A stretch of 64,000 nt of DNA from positions 18,396 to 82,395 of the forward strand of contig JAPQWV010001551.1 in the NCBI GenBank assembly GCA_027422505.1, in the 5' to 3' direction. The notes beneath the pieces were generated by a model. That model did no database searches and was not told the DNA's origin. It was given only the letters and a program-made list of their open reading frames with translations. This document shows positions 47,238 through 60,830 of the stretch, piece after piece. This DNA comes from Craterostigma plantagineum (Eukaryota; Streptophyta; Magnoliopsida; Lamiales; Linderniaceae). A program made the position numbers and the translations under genes. The first letter of the stretch is position 1. The number at the start of each line of letters is the position of its first letter.

Positions 47238-50200
47238 TTAGAAGTTCTCCTTGTGAAACTGAAACCTCGTAGAAGAGTTCAAGCTGAACTCTTGGCACAG
47301 TTTCTTGAGTGGCTTCGTCAGTGTAGGGCTTCCACAGTAGAATACACCTGCAAATACACACACACACACACACACACGCAATTCTTCTATTAAAATCATA
47401 GAATGTGTACGTATATATATATATATATATATATTCAACAGAATACCTACCTATTCGAGTGGACGGATGTGTAGTTGCCAAATGCGCAAACACTTTTCGC
47501 CAGTTGGGTCGAGCGAAATGCGTTCGTATCTGTTGCCAAGCGAGCAAATATTACAAGTGATGTGTTTATGTATATATATATATATATGGACATATATGTG
47601 TGTGTGTGAAATGCGTACACGACTCTCCGAAACGACATCCACTCCATTTTTCGCGTGTTGCAGAGACTGAACCATTTGTATAAGCGCAGATCGAGCGTCT
47701 CCTTCCTCGTAAACGCTCGTCAAGTAATTGTGCATCTCCACGATATGCTGCGATGATAACAATTCAGAAGCATTTATTTCTTACAATGTAATAATATGAT
47801 GCTCCCATGACAAAAGTAGGATCTTTCGATTAACGTACGTTTTGATCGTATTCTGCTATGTCGTCCATTACGCCCTTAACCAGTCGAACGATCCTTGTTC
47901 CCTCGTAACCCAGTAGAAATACGCCCTCGCTGGGCCATTATTACTTGAGTTATCCCCTCCATTCAACCCCTGATAGAAGAATTTTAAATTTGTCAAGCAA
48001 TTCTCGGTTTATGTACACATGCGAATACACATATATAGCTATACTTACATTTCTCGATTCGTTATTCACGATATCCTTTATAATGCTGATGAACGGTGTT
48101 GCCCCGATTCCCAAACCGATGAGAAGAAGGATGTCATATTTCTTGTAATTCTGGGCTGGCGCACCGTAAGGACCCTTTACGATTATCCTCGGGAATCTGT
48201 CTCATTTTTTAACGATTAGTAAATTTAAGATTTGATTATATGTAGAAGGTATTTTTGCTCACTCTTGTCTGGTATCTGTGTATGCCTTAGTTTCCATTCT
48301 CACTAGGTTTCCCCGTCTTGGTTGCGAAGGTTGAGGTTCGCAAACCTAAAAAACCATCGTAAACTCGTCTTAATATACGAAAAAAGTAAAACGAACATCG
48401 TACTGAGATTCGATCGAAGGGCAAGGAAGAAGGTTTTTTTTTTAACCTTAGCAAACCGGTTCTTAAGTTCTCCGGTCCAATCTCCTAAAGTTCGAATGTG
48501 TACGCTCAAGTAGTCATCGTCTGGCGCAGACGTGATGGAAAATGGATGCCTATACGAAAAAATATACGGTACAGTTCAAATGTAATAATTCCTCATGTTT
48601 TGCACGCTTGTATTTATATTACCATTCGAAAGTCGAAACGTCGGGACATTTGACGAAGAGGTACATCCCACTCTTGTATTTGAATCCCGGCGGCTTACTC
48701 ATGTACAGCGCAAGAACATTCCCAGTATATATAACCGCCTGCCAATGATTCATAATAAATAACAACGCTGTCGACGAACTTGTAATAAAAAGACAACGAA
48801 GCCCAATTTTTTTTTTAAAAGTATTTCGAACCTTAATGATGTCGACCTTGTAGTTGTGATCGTGCAAGGTGAGTATTCTCTCGCCGGCGTACAATATCAT
48901 CGGCGCCATAACGTACATCCATGTCTGCACGAAAAAAAAAACTCTAATCCTAATCACATTTTCGTGTAATAATATTCTAGTTTACATATTCGCCTCGACG
49001 CACCGTTTTCTTATACCACTGCCTCGTTAGAAACAAGAAGTAACCGTGGACGATCAGCAGAACGTATACGAACACAAGCAAGTGATGAGCATACCAAAAG
49101 GCGTTAAATCCCGCCAAGTTGTTAAAAGGCTTCGCCAGCTTAACCATATTCCTCCTAAACGAATGAGTCGCCAATGTAAAAACGAATATCATTACGACCA
49201 CCATCAAAATTCCCGTCACCCCAGGGATAGACTTCACCAGGTAGAAATAATTCGGCTGGTCGTAATGAAAAGCGGGCCCAAATATTGCGTCGAAACGGTT
49301 TTTCGGACAATGTATCAGCCTCGGGAAATTGCATGTGCAATGCATGACGATATGAATTCCCGCCCCCAATACGATGGCTAGGGCAAGCAATTTATGGAAG
49401 TTAATGTTGTCGTCGAAGGGTATCGCGCGCCCGAGGAAAGTCTCCCTTAGCTTTGTGAGCGTTCGTCTGCACACTGGCAAGAGGATTAGCGCCATGTTGA
49501 GCTTCGTCGTCTCAGCGGAGGCTTTTGCGAAGCAAAGGCAGTTTCCCATTACTTGGTAGGCATCTCGATTTTTGTACTGTTCGAACTTCCACGTAAAGAG
49601 ACCTATGTTTGCGCAAAGCCACAGCGTAAGAATGAATATCCTCTTCCAATTTTCTTGGAGCCTCTCCGAAGTTTTCGATAAGAATTTGCTGATTGGCGTT
49701 CGATACGCTTTGGGGATCATAGTCTTGGCGAGCGTCTGCGTTCTCTTTGCAGTCGCTTTGCTTCCCTCGTCTTTGCCGACCATTCCTCTCAGTAGTGCTT
49801 CGAGTTGCCACATCTGATTGATATGCGCCGAAGAAAAAAGGATTAAAAGCATCAGATCAGAAAGGTTCCACTCTAAAATCAGTTGACAATATAGAGAGTT
49901 AACTCACAGGCTTATATAAATCATATTTTGTTTCGATAGATTGAGTTTGATATCCCAACATAAGTGTAATTTTTTATAAATTTTCATTCTTTACAACCTC
50001 GATGTAACCTCGATGGTCGGGGTCGAGCTCTTCCATGATCAACGAAGCGTACGTAGATGCGTGCTGCTTGAATTTTGCGAGCTTGTTTGCCGAAGCGCTC
50101 ATTACTAGAACCTTAGTGAAGAATAATCAAGCACGACAAAATATACGTTAATTATATTTTTCAAACCCTCCACGACGAGCGAAAACAAATGAGCCTCACC

Positions 50201-50951
50201 TCTCTAACTTCGTCCTCGGAGAGCTTCCCGTCGCCGTTCTTGTCGCACCTGTAAGAAAAATTCAGCTAAACAAAGCGCTCGTGAACCCTATTTTTTAATT
50301 AACTTTCAGAAGCGCGACGAAGCTTTGTCTTACATGTCGAAGAATATATGAAGCCTAGTTTCGAGGTCGTTGTTAGTCATATCCTCCCAAACTCTCGAAA
50401 CACTTCGACGCCTATCCCATTCTCCGTGCTCACATTTCTACGCCTCGCCAATGCCTCGAAAAGCTCCCCTGCAAATTCCTTACTATCTCCCATACCTTAG
50501 ACAAAAACAAGAACCTTCTAAAAATCATCCGTGTATTAAGTAGAAAAAAGCGACGAACAACTCTATCGCTACTATGCACACCTATGCAAACCCCAAATTT
50601 GTCCTTAAACAGCTTTCCCTCGACAGAATTTTCGTTGAATCGCTTCTCTATGGCCCGCCAAGCGTCTTCTTCTTTCCCAGTTTTTGTTCGGTCAAGAAAG
50701 CGCAAACTCATAAGCCCTCGACTGGCGCCCGATTCGATCCTTCCCATTTTAGGGCCCGAAAATTGGACGCGGGCCCTCTTTTTCATGCTTCCCATGGCCT
50801 TATTCGAATAGTTTTGGTTCGAAGTTGTATGATCTGCAGTGCCCGCCGGGCCTTCTTCGATAGGAACGTCTGACATGTCGTCGATCTTTATTTTTTCGAG
50901 GATCCATTTCACAGACTCTCCACTGTGAAATTGTGAAGTGTGATCGCCCAT
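47238..50951 (-). CDS. RBOH: respiratory burst oxidase homologue (NADPH oxidase, RBOH)
   Basis: Fourteen exons (50951-50582, 50495-50334, 50248-50200, 50111-49998, 49813-49004, 48924-48832, 48738-48623, 48549-48447, 48345-48263, 48196-48049, 47969-47839, 47747-47619, 47529-47451, 47347-47238), about 832 residues. Order: basic N-terminus; EF hands (loop [12 protein letters not shown], then [11 protein letters not shown]); six-span ferric-reductase core ([41 protein letters not shown], with the haem-binding His); FAD motif [14 protein letters not shown] motifs [42 protein letters not shown] and THFARPNW; C-terminus FQFHKENF. It makes superoxide at the plasma membrane, gated by calcium and phosphorylation. 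The short N-terminus and core wording suggest RBOHE or a relative, but assignment needs a tree. One base is missing near 50389 and one near 47877, both in T runs. It is tail-to-tail with the SEC23 gene, 270 bp away. Confidence 0.93.
47393..47434. repeat. TA/CA microsatellites in RBOH introns
   Basis: A (CA)n tract at about 47357-47376 and a (TA)n tract at about 47411-47433 in the last intron; another TA tract at about 47571-47587. Confidence 0.8.
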
Positions 50952-52596
50952 TGTGGATCGATGGATGGAATCTAAGGAGAAATGTGAATGCGATTTAGGG
51001 TTTAGCTTAGCCGAAGATGATGATCGGATTCAACTCAATGATGAAGGAAACTGAAAGGGGATGAGAAAGGAGAGATAAATCTCTCTATCTCTCTCTCTCT
51101 CCCTCTCTCTATCTCTCTCGAAATGAAGAGTTGGTTGAATTAGTTGTCACTCAGATTCGTTATTTATAAGGCAATTTCACCGCATATTGTTTATGTATAT
51201 TAGTAGATGTGTGTGTGTGTGTGTGTGTGTTTAAGACATGCACAAGAACTACTTCGACGCGTTAAGACATTTCTAACATTGTTCTTTGTGTGGGTAAAGA
51301 TTAGATACAATGCATGAGAGTATTATATATATTTAAAGGTATGAATTGAATTTTTCATCTTAATCGGCTCGAATGATTCTTATATAACCATGTATGATAT
51401 AATTTTTTTTAATGTGATTGTCTTATTACTAAAATGTATTCGCGGGTTTCAGAAAGTCATGCCATATATAAAAGACATATGGAGCTGTAAAATGTGATTG
51501 GACTACCTCCGAATTCTAAGGTCCTATCACAGAAAGCCTAATAATCGAAATCTTACTATATATTTTTTATTTTGATCATCTATAAAGTAAACGGGTGCAC
51601 ATGGTGTTTTAGAATGTTTTTTTGGTGGCACGTATATATACGTATATATAATTATAATATAATCTTATCTATGATGCATAACTTTGATAGTTCAACGACG
51701 TGCAAACAACTTAGGATACATTAAAGGTTATTGCAGCATATCTAAATCATTACAAAGATGAGAACATATATGGCTACGGCCAATGATTATAATGATTACG
51801 TTTATATATGTGTGTGCTCTTTTATGATTTGTAGCTATAATATTCTTCATAATGAAGACAAAAACATAATTGATAATTCAGTGGGAAAAACCATTGAGAT
51901 AGATAGAAAGCAGATTTGTTTTTTACCGACCAAATAAGTAATGTATTATGTAAATTTTCCGTTATGTGGGCACTCTTTATCCGAATTGAGTTGAGACCCG
52001 ACCCCGTTTATAGAACACAGTAAAGTAACCCCATATGACATAAGTCATCAATGGTTTTATAGATGGCATCCTTCTCCTTTATTTCTATATAAATTTTTTA
52101 CATTTCTAATATATATCATTCATAAAACTATATTCAATTAATATAAATGAGGAAATGCGAAATCCCATAGATTTTAGGAAACTTTCCAATATATATCCAA
52201 ATTTGGAACACCATCTCTTAAAACATGCATGGGTCTCGATCAAATTATGTGTTTATAAATCTTTTCCTTATAATAATTACAAAAGGCGAGTCCAATAGTG
52301 GATGCCATCAATATTGAATTCACCGATCACAACACTCTAAATTTTCAAAAATACTAGCCAATAATAACATGTTAAAGAACATTTCTGACTTACGTAACGA
52401 TCATGCCTTTGGGTGGGTGAATGTCTGAAGTGAAAAGACGACAATAATGATACTTTTTACAATAGTCTTTACTCCATACCATATGTATGCCTCACATTCC
52501 CCTATAGAATGCCTTACAACTCTATTCCATCAAACTCAATATAGAACTTACAACTTCTTATTACCATCTCCTCCGAAAAGAAACCCTAATAAAAAC
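50952..52596. other. RBOH upstream region, no gene
   Basis: CT-rich leader repeats (51078-51120, CTCTCT...), a (TG)n microsatellite (about 51210-51230), then AT-rich DNA. No convincing frame. Confidence 0.55.
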
Positions 52597-53016
52597 ATGG
52601 CCTCGACTTGCATATCGATATGCGTAAATGACGCCCGTGCCCCCGTTCGAGCCACCTACATCAACCTTTACAAGTGGCCCGAGTCTGACTTTGAGTTCGT
52701 AAGGTCAATGAGTTCTAACAATCTCCGAAAAAACACAAATCAAAAGAATGTTATGCATGGACATCCTCGTGTGGTGGACAGTTACTCATGTAGACAGCTT
52801 TATCTTCGAAGCTACAAGTTCTCTAGAGAAGAAGATAATCGCCGTAAAGGTGATGAAGAAGATGAAGAAAGAAAAAGCACGATGAAGTGCTTGGGAAGAA
52901 AGGCTGAGAATGAATGCGATGATAGAAAGAGACGAAAATGGGCATCGTCGAAAATGGCTAAGGCCTTTAGGATGCTTCTTTCATGCACTACCAAGGTTGA
53001 TATTGTTTATATCTAA
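52597..53016 (+). CDS. small basic plant protein of unknown function
   Basis: ATG at 52597, preceded by an A-rich context (AAAAAC ATGG), gives 139 residues. The N-terminal block MASTCISICVNDARAPVRA, then YINLYKWPESDFEFVRS, and the later block VVDSYSCRQLYLRSYKFSRE look conserved: a Cys-rich start and the CRQLYLRSY motif are shared by a family of short plant proteins I remember only as uncharacterised. The middle and end are charged (EEDEERKST, DDRKRRKW). An open frame extends upstream to 52447 but reads as leader. No signal peptide or membrane span is evident. Intron status of the last codons (CTTKVDIVYI) is unclear, as AAGGTTGAT could be a donor. Confidence 0.6.
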   Translation: MASTCISICVNDARAPVRATYINLYKWPESDFEFVRSMSSNNLRKNTNQKNVMHGHPRVVDSYSCRQLYLRSYKFSREEDNRRKGDEEDEERKSTMKCLGRKAENECDDRKRRKWASSKMAKAFRMLLSCTTKVDIVYI

Positions 53017-54093
53017 ATTAATAGGTTATTTACTTCATGTATTTAAGAGAAAAACATAATGTTTGGTCACTTAAACTTTGAAGTGTGGCTGTCTATGATC
53101 AGAAGAACTTCATTGAGTAGAATGTTATTCTGATTTTTATAGGAAGTTATAATAGTTGTTTTGAATTATCACGAAACGAGGACCGAGTGGATATTAATGG
53201 AAATTCATATACATAATGAAGATTATGAAATAAAGCGATGCAAGAAAATGACTTTTTCTTCATGGAAAGCTGTAATAATTATGGTGGAAAGAGTACTAAT
53301 TAATATAAAATAGTTATCACAGTCTATTTATGAAGTGGTGAGAATCATTGCTTGAAAGCTGTACCAAGACGCCTGAGATCCGACCAATGAGACGAGAGGA
53401 AATGATGAAACTTAAACACGCTTGTCATTGTGGTGTAAACTTAAAATGGAAGATATGTTTGGGTTCATCTTCTATGTAATCTTGTTTTAATTTTTACAGA
53501 ATATTTAATGTCGACCATGGTTATTTTGACTGCCATTCCCGTCATTATTCGAAGATTTCGACGAGTTTGACCTATATAATCTACCAACATATGTAAATAT
53601 GTGTAAATATATTTCCATATATACCAACATGGTAACATCAACATGGGTCACTTTTACATTAAAAACACCTTCGTTGTCATTAATAATACTACTATTATGT
53701 TTTTTGTTAATATGGTCAATTCAGATCATACGAGAAGACCTACTAATATTTCAAACACCTAATCCAAGATATATTTCGAAGATCTCTACATACTTGCTAT
53801 ATATAATATAACTTCAATATTTCAAATTCTTATGGTTGCCAAACTTAACTTTCTAATACTAATTGTATGATCATGCACCGCCCAACCCGACCCAAAACCA
53901 CGCATTACCAAAACATAATAACCTAAACCATCCATTCCCATCAACTCCACATCCAATATTTCTCTATTATATATATTTCTATACTTACTCCTTAAATTTA
54001 TCTAACTATATATAAATACCTTCAAAGCCAACATATTCCCCACACAAATCAATTCAAACAAACAAATACTTGAAAGAAACTAATTTAAGACAA
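53017..54093. other. intergenic, promoter of the dirigent gene
   Basis: AT-rich with TATATATAAATACC near 54006 as a likely TATA box, about 90 bp before the start codon. No gene seen. Confidence 0.55.
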
Positions 54094-55602
54094 ATGCCAT
54101 TTCAAGTCAAAGCCAAAGCCATGTTATCCCTTCTCATCATTCTAGCCCTCACTCTCTACTCCAACGCCGCCGCCGCCCTCCAAGACTCCACCACCACCAC
54201 CACCACCCCCTCGCCCACCACGGTGGCCCCAGGCGGCACCACCACTATCCCGCCGGCCGCCACAGTGGCCCCAGGCGGCACCACCACTATCCCGCCGGCC
54301 GCCACGGTGGTTCCAGGCGGCACCACCACGGCCACCACCATCCCAGCAGGCGGCACCACCATACCTCCGGGCGGTCCGGCTGCCACGGCCGCCGCCGCCG
54401 GCGACCTATCGTTCTTCATGCACGACATCCTCGGCGGGTCCCGCCCCTCGGCCATAGCGGTGACGGGAATCGTGGCAAACCCGGCCGTGGGCGGGCAGGT
54501 GCCCTTCGCCAAGCCCAACGGGGCGGTCCTCGCGGTCGACAATGGCCTACCGACCAACAACAACAACGGTGGAATCCTAAACAACAACAACGTCCCGTTC
54601 CTCACGGGGCTCAGCGGGTTCACCTCCAACGTCTTTCAGAACAACAACGGCAACGGTGAATAATTATATAGAGAAATTGCATATTAATCTATCGTATTGC
54701 TGAATGGTACAATATATCAGAGTTATACAGCCTAAAATTATGCCTAATATCGTCAGACTTATTTCACCTACCATATATGTCCCCATGGGGCTGACCTAGT
54801 GGTTTGAATGGTGGTATTTCACCCCTTAGGTCATGAATTCAAATTTCATGAACTATCGCCAGTGGCGGAGCTAAAACTTGCTTACACTGGAATCAAATCT
54901 CAAATTGATCTAAAATGTTTATTATTCACTGGGGTCATTTTATCATATTAGATAAAAAGATTGTGCTAATTTTTCATTAGAAAATGCTGAAGGAAAAAAA
55001 ATTCAGTTGGGTCCGCATTAGGTGAATTCGGGACGTATTCACCTGATCTCTGCAAAATAGTCTCATCTCCGAGTGTGCGGTGAAGGTCATACCGATTTGC
55101 AGAAAAAAAAAATCATACACCATACATAAAATCTAATTAAAAGAAGAATTTTTTTCATTCGTCGACAGGCAACAACATCATAGGCGGAGTCCCGGGGTTC
55201 CCAGTGCTCAACAGCGCGCAGTTCCCCTCGGGGACGACCCTACAGAAGCTCATGTTCGGTACCATGACGGTGTTCGACGACGAGCTCACCGAGGGGCACG
55301 AGCTCGGGTCGGGGCTCGTGGGGAAGGCTCAGGGGTTCTACGTGGCTAGCTCGGAGGACGGTCTGAGCCAGACGATGATGTTCACGGCAATGTTCACGAG
55401 CGGGGGCTACGCAGATAGCCTGAGCTTCTTCGGGGTTCACAGATCGGCGGTGGCCGAGAGCCACCTTGCGATTATGGGAGGGACGGGAAAGTACGTGAAC
55501 GCTAAGGGGTTTGCGCTCGTGAAGACTTTCCCGGGCACGGGCCAGCAGGAGACCGACGGGGTCGAGACGTTGCTGCAGATTACCGTCTACCTTGCTTACT
55601 AG
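54094..55602 (+). CDS. ESB1: dirigent protein with N-terminal extension, ESB1/DIR10-like
   Basis: Two exons: 54094-54655 and 55169-55602. The start is at 54094 (MPFQVKAKAM) or 54121 (MLSLLIILALTLYSNAAAA, a signal peptide). A Thr/Pro/Gly-rich repeat region follows (unit TVAPGGTTTIPPAA, about three copies). Then come LSFFMHDILGGSRPSA and an Asn-rich linker (GILNNNNVPFLTG). The dirigent beta-barrel continues in exon 2: LMFGTMTVFDDELTEGHELGS, VGKAQGFYVASSEDG, FTAMFTSGGYADSLSFFGVHR and MGGTGKYVNAKGFA. This layout is that of ESB1 and close paralogues, secreted proteins needed for local lignin deposition in the Casparian strip. The two exons are far richer in GC than neighbouring genes. No frame error. 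Confidence 0.9.
54785..54870 (+). repeat. SINE-like tRNA-derived fragment in the dirigent intron
   Basis: A GGGCTGACCTAGTGGTTTGA stretch like pol III box A, and a box B-like GGTCATGAATTCAAATTTC about 45 bp on. It is followed by an unrelated AGTGGCGGAGC repeat end near 54862. Degenerate. Confidence 0.4.
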
Positions 55603-56086
55603 TTTGTTCCTTGAACGTTGCGTTGGAAATCTGTGTTTCTTTTTGTCTGAATTCGTGATTATTGTATGTACAATGTGTGTGCTTGAAATTTGTTGTTCTT
55701 ACAAAAACAGTCATTTCAAGAATTTTATAGCAATACTGCACTGCATCTCAATTCTCAACTCGCACTTATATGGGTCGAGTTCGAGCTTGTAATTGTCGAA
55801 TTAGAGCGCAGACGTGTAATAAAAGCTCCGCCAAGCCAACCACAAGTTGATTTTTATGTTGTAAAATTTGTTTGAATTTCTTAGCATGGAGTGGAGCTCG
55901 AGTAATACTTATAGCATCATAAGCATCATAGCTACTTTTCAAACTTTCAGGAATAGCAATAATTCTCAATACTCAAAAGGTTCCACGGCATTACGATAAT
56001 AGTTCATCAAGAGCAAGAAAAAAAGCAACGACAGTTCAGATAATCGAATTAAAATCCAAAAAGACGAGTAATCACACACCGTTACA

Positions 56087-57164
<1,078 letters not shown>

Positions 57165-57229
57165 CTGGATTCCTATAGAACACCGCTTCTGTTTGCCGTA
57201 GAGAAGAGGCAACGCACGAGCTGAAATAC

Positions 57230-57305
57230 AGAGAGGGAGAGAGGAGATGAGGAAACTAGGGTTTAAGATTTGTTCAGTATGGGCCTCCAATTTGGGCTCG
57301 TTGTC
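57230..57305 (-). promoter_or_regulatory. RPS15A core promoter elements
   Basis: On the minus strand, a telo-box AAACCCTAGTTTCC (57251-57264) and a site II element GGCCCAT (57279-57285), the usual pair in plant ribosomal-protein promoters. Confidence 0.6.
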
Positions 57306-58314
57306 ATAGTAGATGGGCCCTTGTTAATAATATATGGGCCGAAAGTTTTGGATAATGACACCCGTAGTAAAATATTAGTACAATAAACATGATTTTCAAA
57401 TTTAATATTATGCTTCTATTTTGGGTTGAGGTAAACTCTTTCCTTGATCTTTGCCTTGATAGGCTTATGAGATCATGATGAAAATGTCTACAAATAGCAA
57501 AAAGCACTGCCAAGCCAAGCATGGTTCGGAAACCAGTTTTTGAACGGGAATAAATTTAGTGAATTAAGGTTTAGTGATTTTAACCGGTATAAAACCAGTA
57601 CATCTAGATTAATAAATATATATTTTATGAAATAATTAATCAAATAACATCGAAATATAAATGTTCTTATTAATTGTTTTCAAATTAGAATTATATAAAA
57701 TAAGAATCATAATTCAATAAAAGTTAATTGCGTTGATAATTAAAACCAAATTTTGTAAAAGGATGTCAAAATTAAATTTATAAATTTTGATCAAAACTAA
57801 CAACAATAAAATGTTGGGCTCGTAATTTAACTATAAAATGAAAAATTAAAAGGGGTTCGGGGAGAATCGAACCCAGCAAAGCCCACAATTTGCTGTTTTT
57901 CTCTCGGTTCCGTTTTCTTTTATGATTCGTTTTTTTTTCTTTTTTTTTTTGTAATTATAACTTAAACAGGACCGGAACCGACCAATTTCCGACCGATTCG
58001 CTGATTTCCGATCGGAACCAGCCGGTCTAGTCCGGTCTTAAAAACCTTGCTGCCAAAGCCTAAATACAACAAAATGCTTAGGACGTTAACAAATGACTAA
58101 TGAGCAAAAGCATCTTCCATCCCATTAAACGCAAGAAAACACGACATGAGAAATTACAAACTTCACAATCTCCACCATAGAAAAATAGAAGACAAAACAA
58201 GTAACTTCAAAGAAAAAACCAAAAGCAAACTCCACCATATCCATGCTCTCCCTACGAAGTTCTTGGTTGCAAACACAGCTAACGCAAAGCACACAACACA
58301 AGTTACACACTAAA
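57306..58314. other. intergenic with repeat copy 2
   Basis: Holds the ACCGG-rich element copy 2 and the 3' flank of ALY. No gene. Confidence 0.5.
57523..58058 (-). repeat. ACCGG-rich dispersed element, copy 2
   Basis: The reverse complement starts GCAAGGTTTTTAAGACCGGA and ends TTATACCGGTTAAAATCACT, then ...GAACCATGC, matching copy 1 at 42165. It keeps a pol III box B-like GGTTCGATTCTCC (near 57855-57870); box A is lost or degenerate. Confidence 0.65.
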
Positions 58315-60373
58315 TCAGTTCGTCTCCATAGCACCTGCGTGATACTTGTCTAAATCGGCATCTAAGTCGTCGGCCGAAATCTTCTCTCCTCGACCGCCGC
58401 CGCCGCCCCCCTTCCTCGGCCCATCCCAAATCCACGACCCCTTCCTCCACGCTGCCTTGCAAAGCCTCCCCCGACTTGTCCACTGTATAAAAGTTCGTGT
58501 AGAAGCGAATATTTTCTAATAATTCCTAAAAATTTCACATGGGTATCGGTTCTGATGTGGATAACCAACTGAACAACCCAAGAAATTTAAGTATTCTGTT
58601 AATAGATTTCACATTGGTGGCTACCTTTTTCATGAACTATTTATTGGGTTGTAAGTACATATACACATCTTTGCTCAGTGATATTAGCAAGAAATGATTC
58701 AATTTCTTTAGCCTAACAAGCACTATTTACCTCCTCGAAGGGACATCTGAAACTCCTCCAAAAGCGCCAGCGCTTGGAGCAATGGCAGGAGTTGACATGT
58801 TAGTTCCGACAAGCTCTACTTTCATTGGCTTCCCATCGAGCTGGACATTGTTGTACTTCTTGATGGCAGCCAATGCATCTTGGCGCCGAGAGAATACCAC
58901 GTCAGCAGTTCCCTAGATGAAAAGTATTCTTTTTCTCTTTCACAGCAGCAAGAAACAAACCTCACCAAAAAAAGACTTTCAATATGGACAATACCTTGGA
59001 CCTGCCACTTCGATCATAGTGTACAGTGTATCGTTTCAGATCACCAACTTCAGAAAACAGTCCTGGAATAAAGAATGAAAGTTCCTATTAGGCATGAGTC
59101 GTAATTGATGTAGCAGCGTACATCTAACAATAGGATGGAAAAAATTGTGTGCTCTAAAAAACGTAGGGAGACACAGTAATCATCGCAATATAATACACAT
59201 CGAATAAGTATTAATCTACAATTTAAACAATTAATAGCTATTCATGATATTGTTTGTTAAATATTATTACTGTTCTAACGGTTGAAAAATAAATTAATGC
59301 AAGAGAAGAATAGCGCACTACTTAGAGCGGCAATATGCAGACTCTGCAAGTATAATTTTTTTTTGTTCTCTCTTTTTTTTAATGATAAGTTGAATTGTCT
59401 TTACTATTTTCCTTCTACGGTTTTTGGTGTATGAAGATTGAAGAATAACATGAAGAAACACATTCAAATAATTCACAGGATGTAGATTATTGTAAAAGCA
59501 CGCACGCTATCAAAAAACTCCGAAAAAAAAACCTAAAGTTGAATGAATATCGCAGAGCTCAACTCTGCTGGCCCACACACAGGCGTAACCCTTAATGCAA
59601 GAGACACCATAGGTAGCCATCAGCAGAGTAGCCTACACCGTCAAGCCTTTGGCTAAATGTTACCCAGGTTGGAGAGGCTCTGTTGCCTCAGGCACACCTT
59701 TCTAATTATGTGATTGAGCTAGAACACAACAATTCTTCAAACCTTGGACCATGTAATATATGTAAAATATTCAGGACAAAATTACAAAATGGTATAGAAT
59801 AAGCATCAACTTGCACGAATCTCAATGATATGTAGGAAAACAATTGTCACGCATCTGGAAAGAAGCTACAACAGAGTAGTTAAGAATCTTAAAAAAATTA
59901 CGTAGCAGAAAAGAAAAGGTAAAAACAACCAAGAACGCAAATATCGTTTCTTCAAAGAAAGTACCTTAATGTCATCAGTTGAGACTCCATAGTCCAAATT
60001 AGAGATATACAACTTAGTTCCCGTCTCAATACTCGACGCACGAACATCGCTGCCGCCTCCAGCGAACATCTCATGTCCCCAAGCTGTTTCAGGTGCCTAA
60101 AACAAAGAACCACATAAACAAATCATCAATCTAAACTACAATAACTTCCAAATTCTCCTCCACATTCGATAAGCACAAAGAACCGTGGAAAAGTAGGAAA
60201 AAAACCTTTGGAGCGGCGTAAGGAGCAGACCGATTGGCCGTGCGTTTGAACTGGCGGCGCACGGGTCCAGGAGCGCCACCGCCGCCGCCGCGTCCACGAC
60301 CGCCTCTCCGCGACGAGGTCTTGTTCGTCTTGATCAGATCGTCTAGACTCATGTCCAAAGCTGAACCCGACAT
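58315..60373 (-). CDS. ALY: ALY/REF mRNA export adaptor (THO complex subunit 4)
   Basis: Five exons: 60373-60206, 60096-59965, 59062-58995, 58912-58731 and 58482-58315. The N-terminal UAP56-binding motif is present (MSGSALDMSLDDLIKTN), then RGG-type repeats (GGRGRGGGGGAPG). A single RRM follows: RNP2 LYISNLDYG in exon 2; ELF/SEVGDLKRYTVHYDRSGRSKG across exons 3-4; RNP1-like GTADVVFSRR. A Gly/Arg tail and the C-terminal copy of the motif (EKISADDLDADLDKYHAGAMETN) end the protein. It couples splicing to nuclear mRNA export in the TREX complex. One base is missing at 59060/59061 (first codon of exon 3), and one G in the C run at about 58406-58411. The large second intron (59964-59063) contains no recognisable element. 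Confidence 0.93.
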
Positions 60374-60830
60374 TCTCTTATCTGTTATCTTCGTATAAAA
60401 ATTGGAGAATTAGGGTTCTTGAATTGGGGAAGAAGAGCGACGACGAAGAGCAGAGAGAGGAGAGAGAGAGAGAGAGGAGATCTACTTACGGACCAAATGG
60501 GATTTTTAAAGTAGAGGTCGCATTTATTAATATTCTAAAGTTTAAATTGGGCCCAAGGCCCAAGCGATTATTAAAGTGATGTAAAATTGGGCCTACCAGC
60601 ATTTACCTAAATATTACGTAATAATCATTTTTGCAAATAATAATAAATAAATAAATGTAGCAAAGGCAGAGCATAGCATATAAATACAGCTACCACCAGG
60701 TTCAGCTATACAGCTCATCAGATGCCCACGTGACAGTTTGTCGTGTGACTTGTGTCGTCTCTCTCTATCTCTCTCTCTGCTCTTTCTTCGTCGTAGATTT
60801 ACTCTCTCTCACATTCATTCTCTGTTTCCG
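60374..60830. promoter_or_regulatory. bidirectional promoter, ALY / SMO2
   Basis: Divergent start codons lie about 457 bp apart. GGGCCCAAGGCCCAAG (60549-60565) and TTGGGCC (60587-60593) are site II-type elements. CT/GA-rich leader tracts lie on both sides (60450-60480, 60758-60780). TATAAATAC near 60680 is a possible TATA box for SMO2. Confidence 0.5.

Noticed and set aside
54156..54629. 157-codon minus-strand frame
   Set aside because: Shadow of the GC-rich dirigent exon 1.
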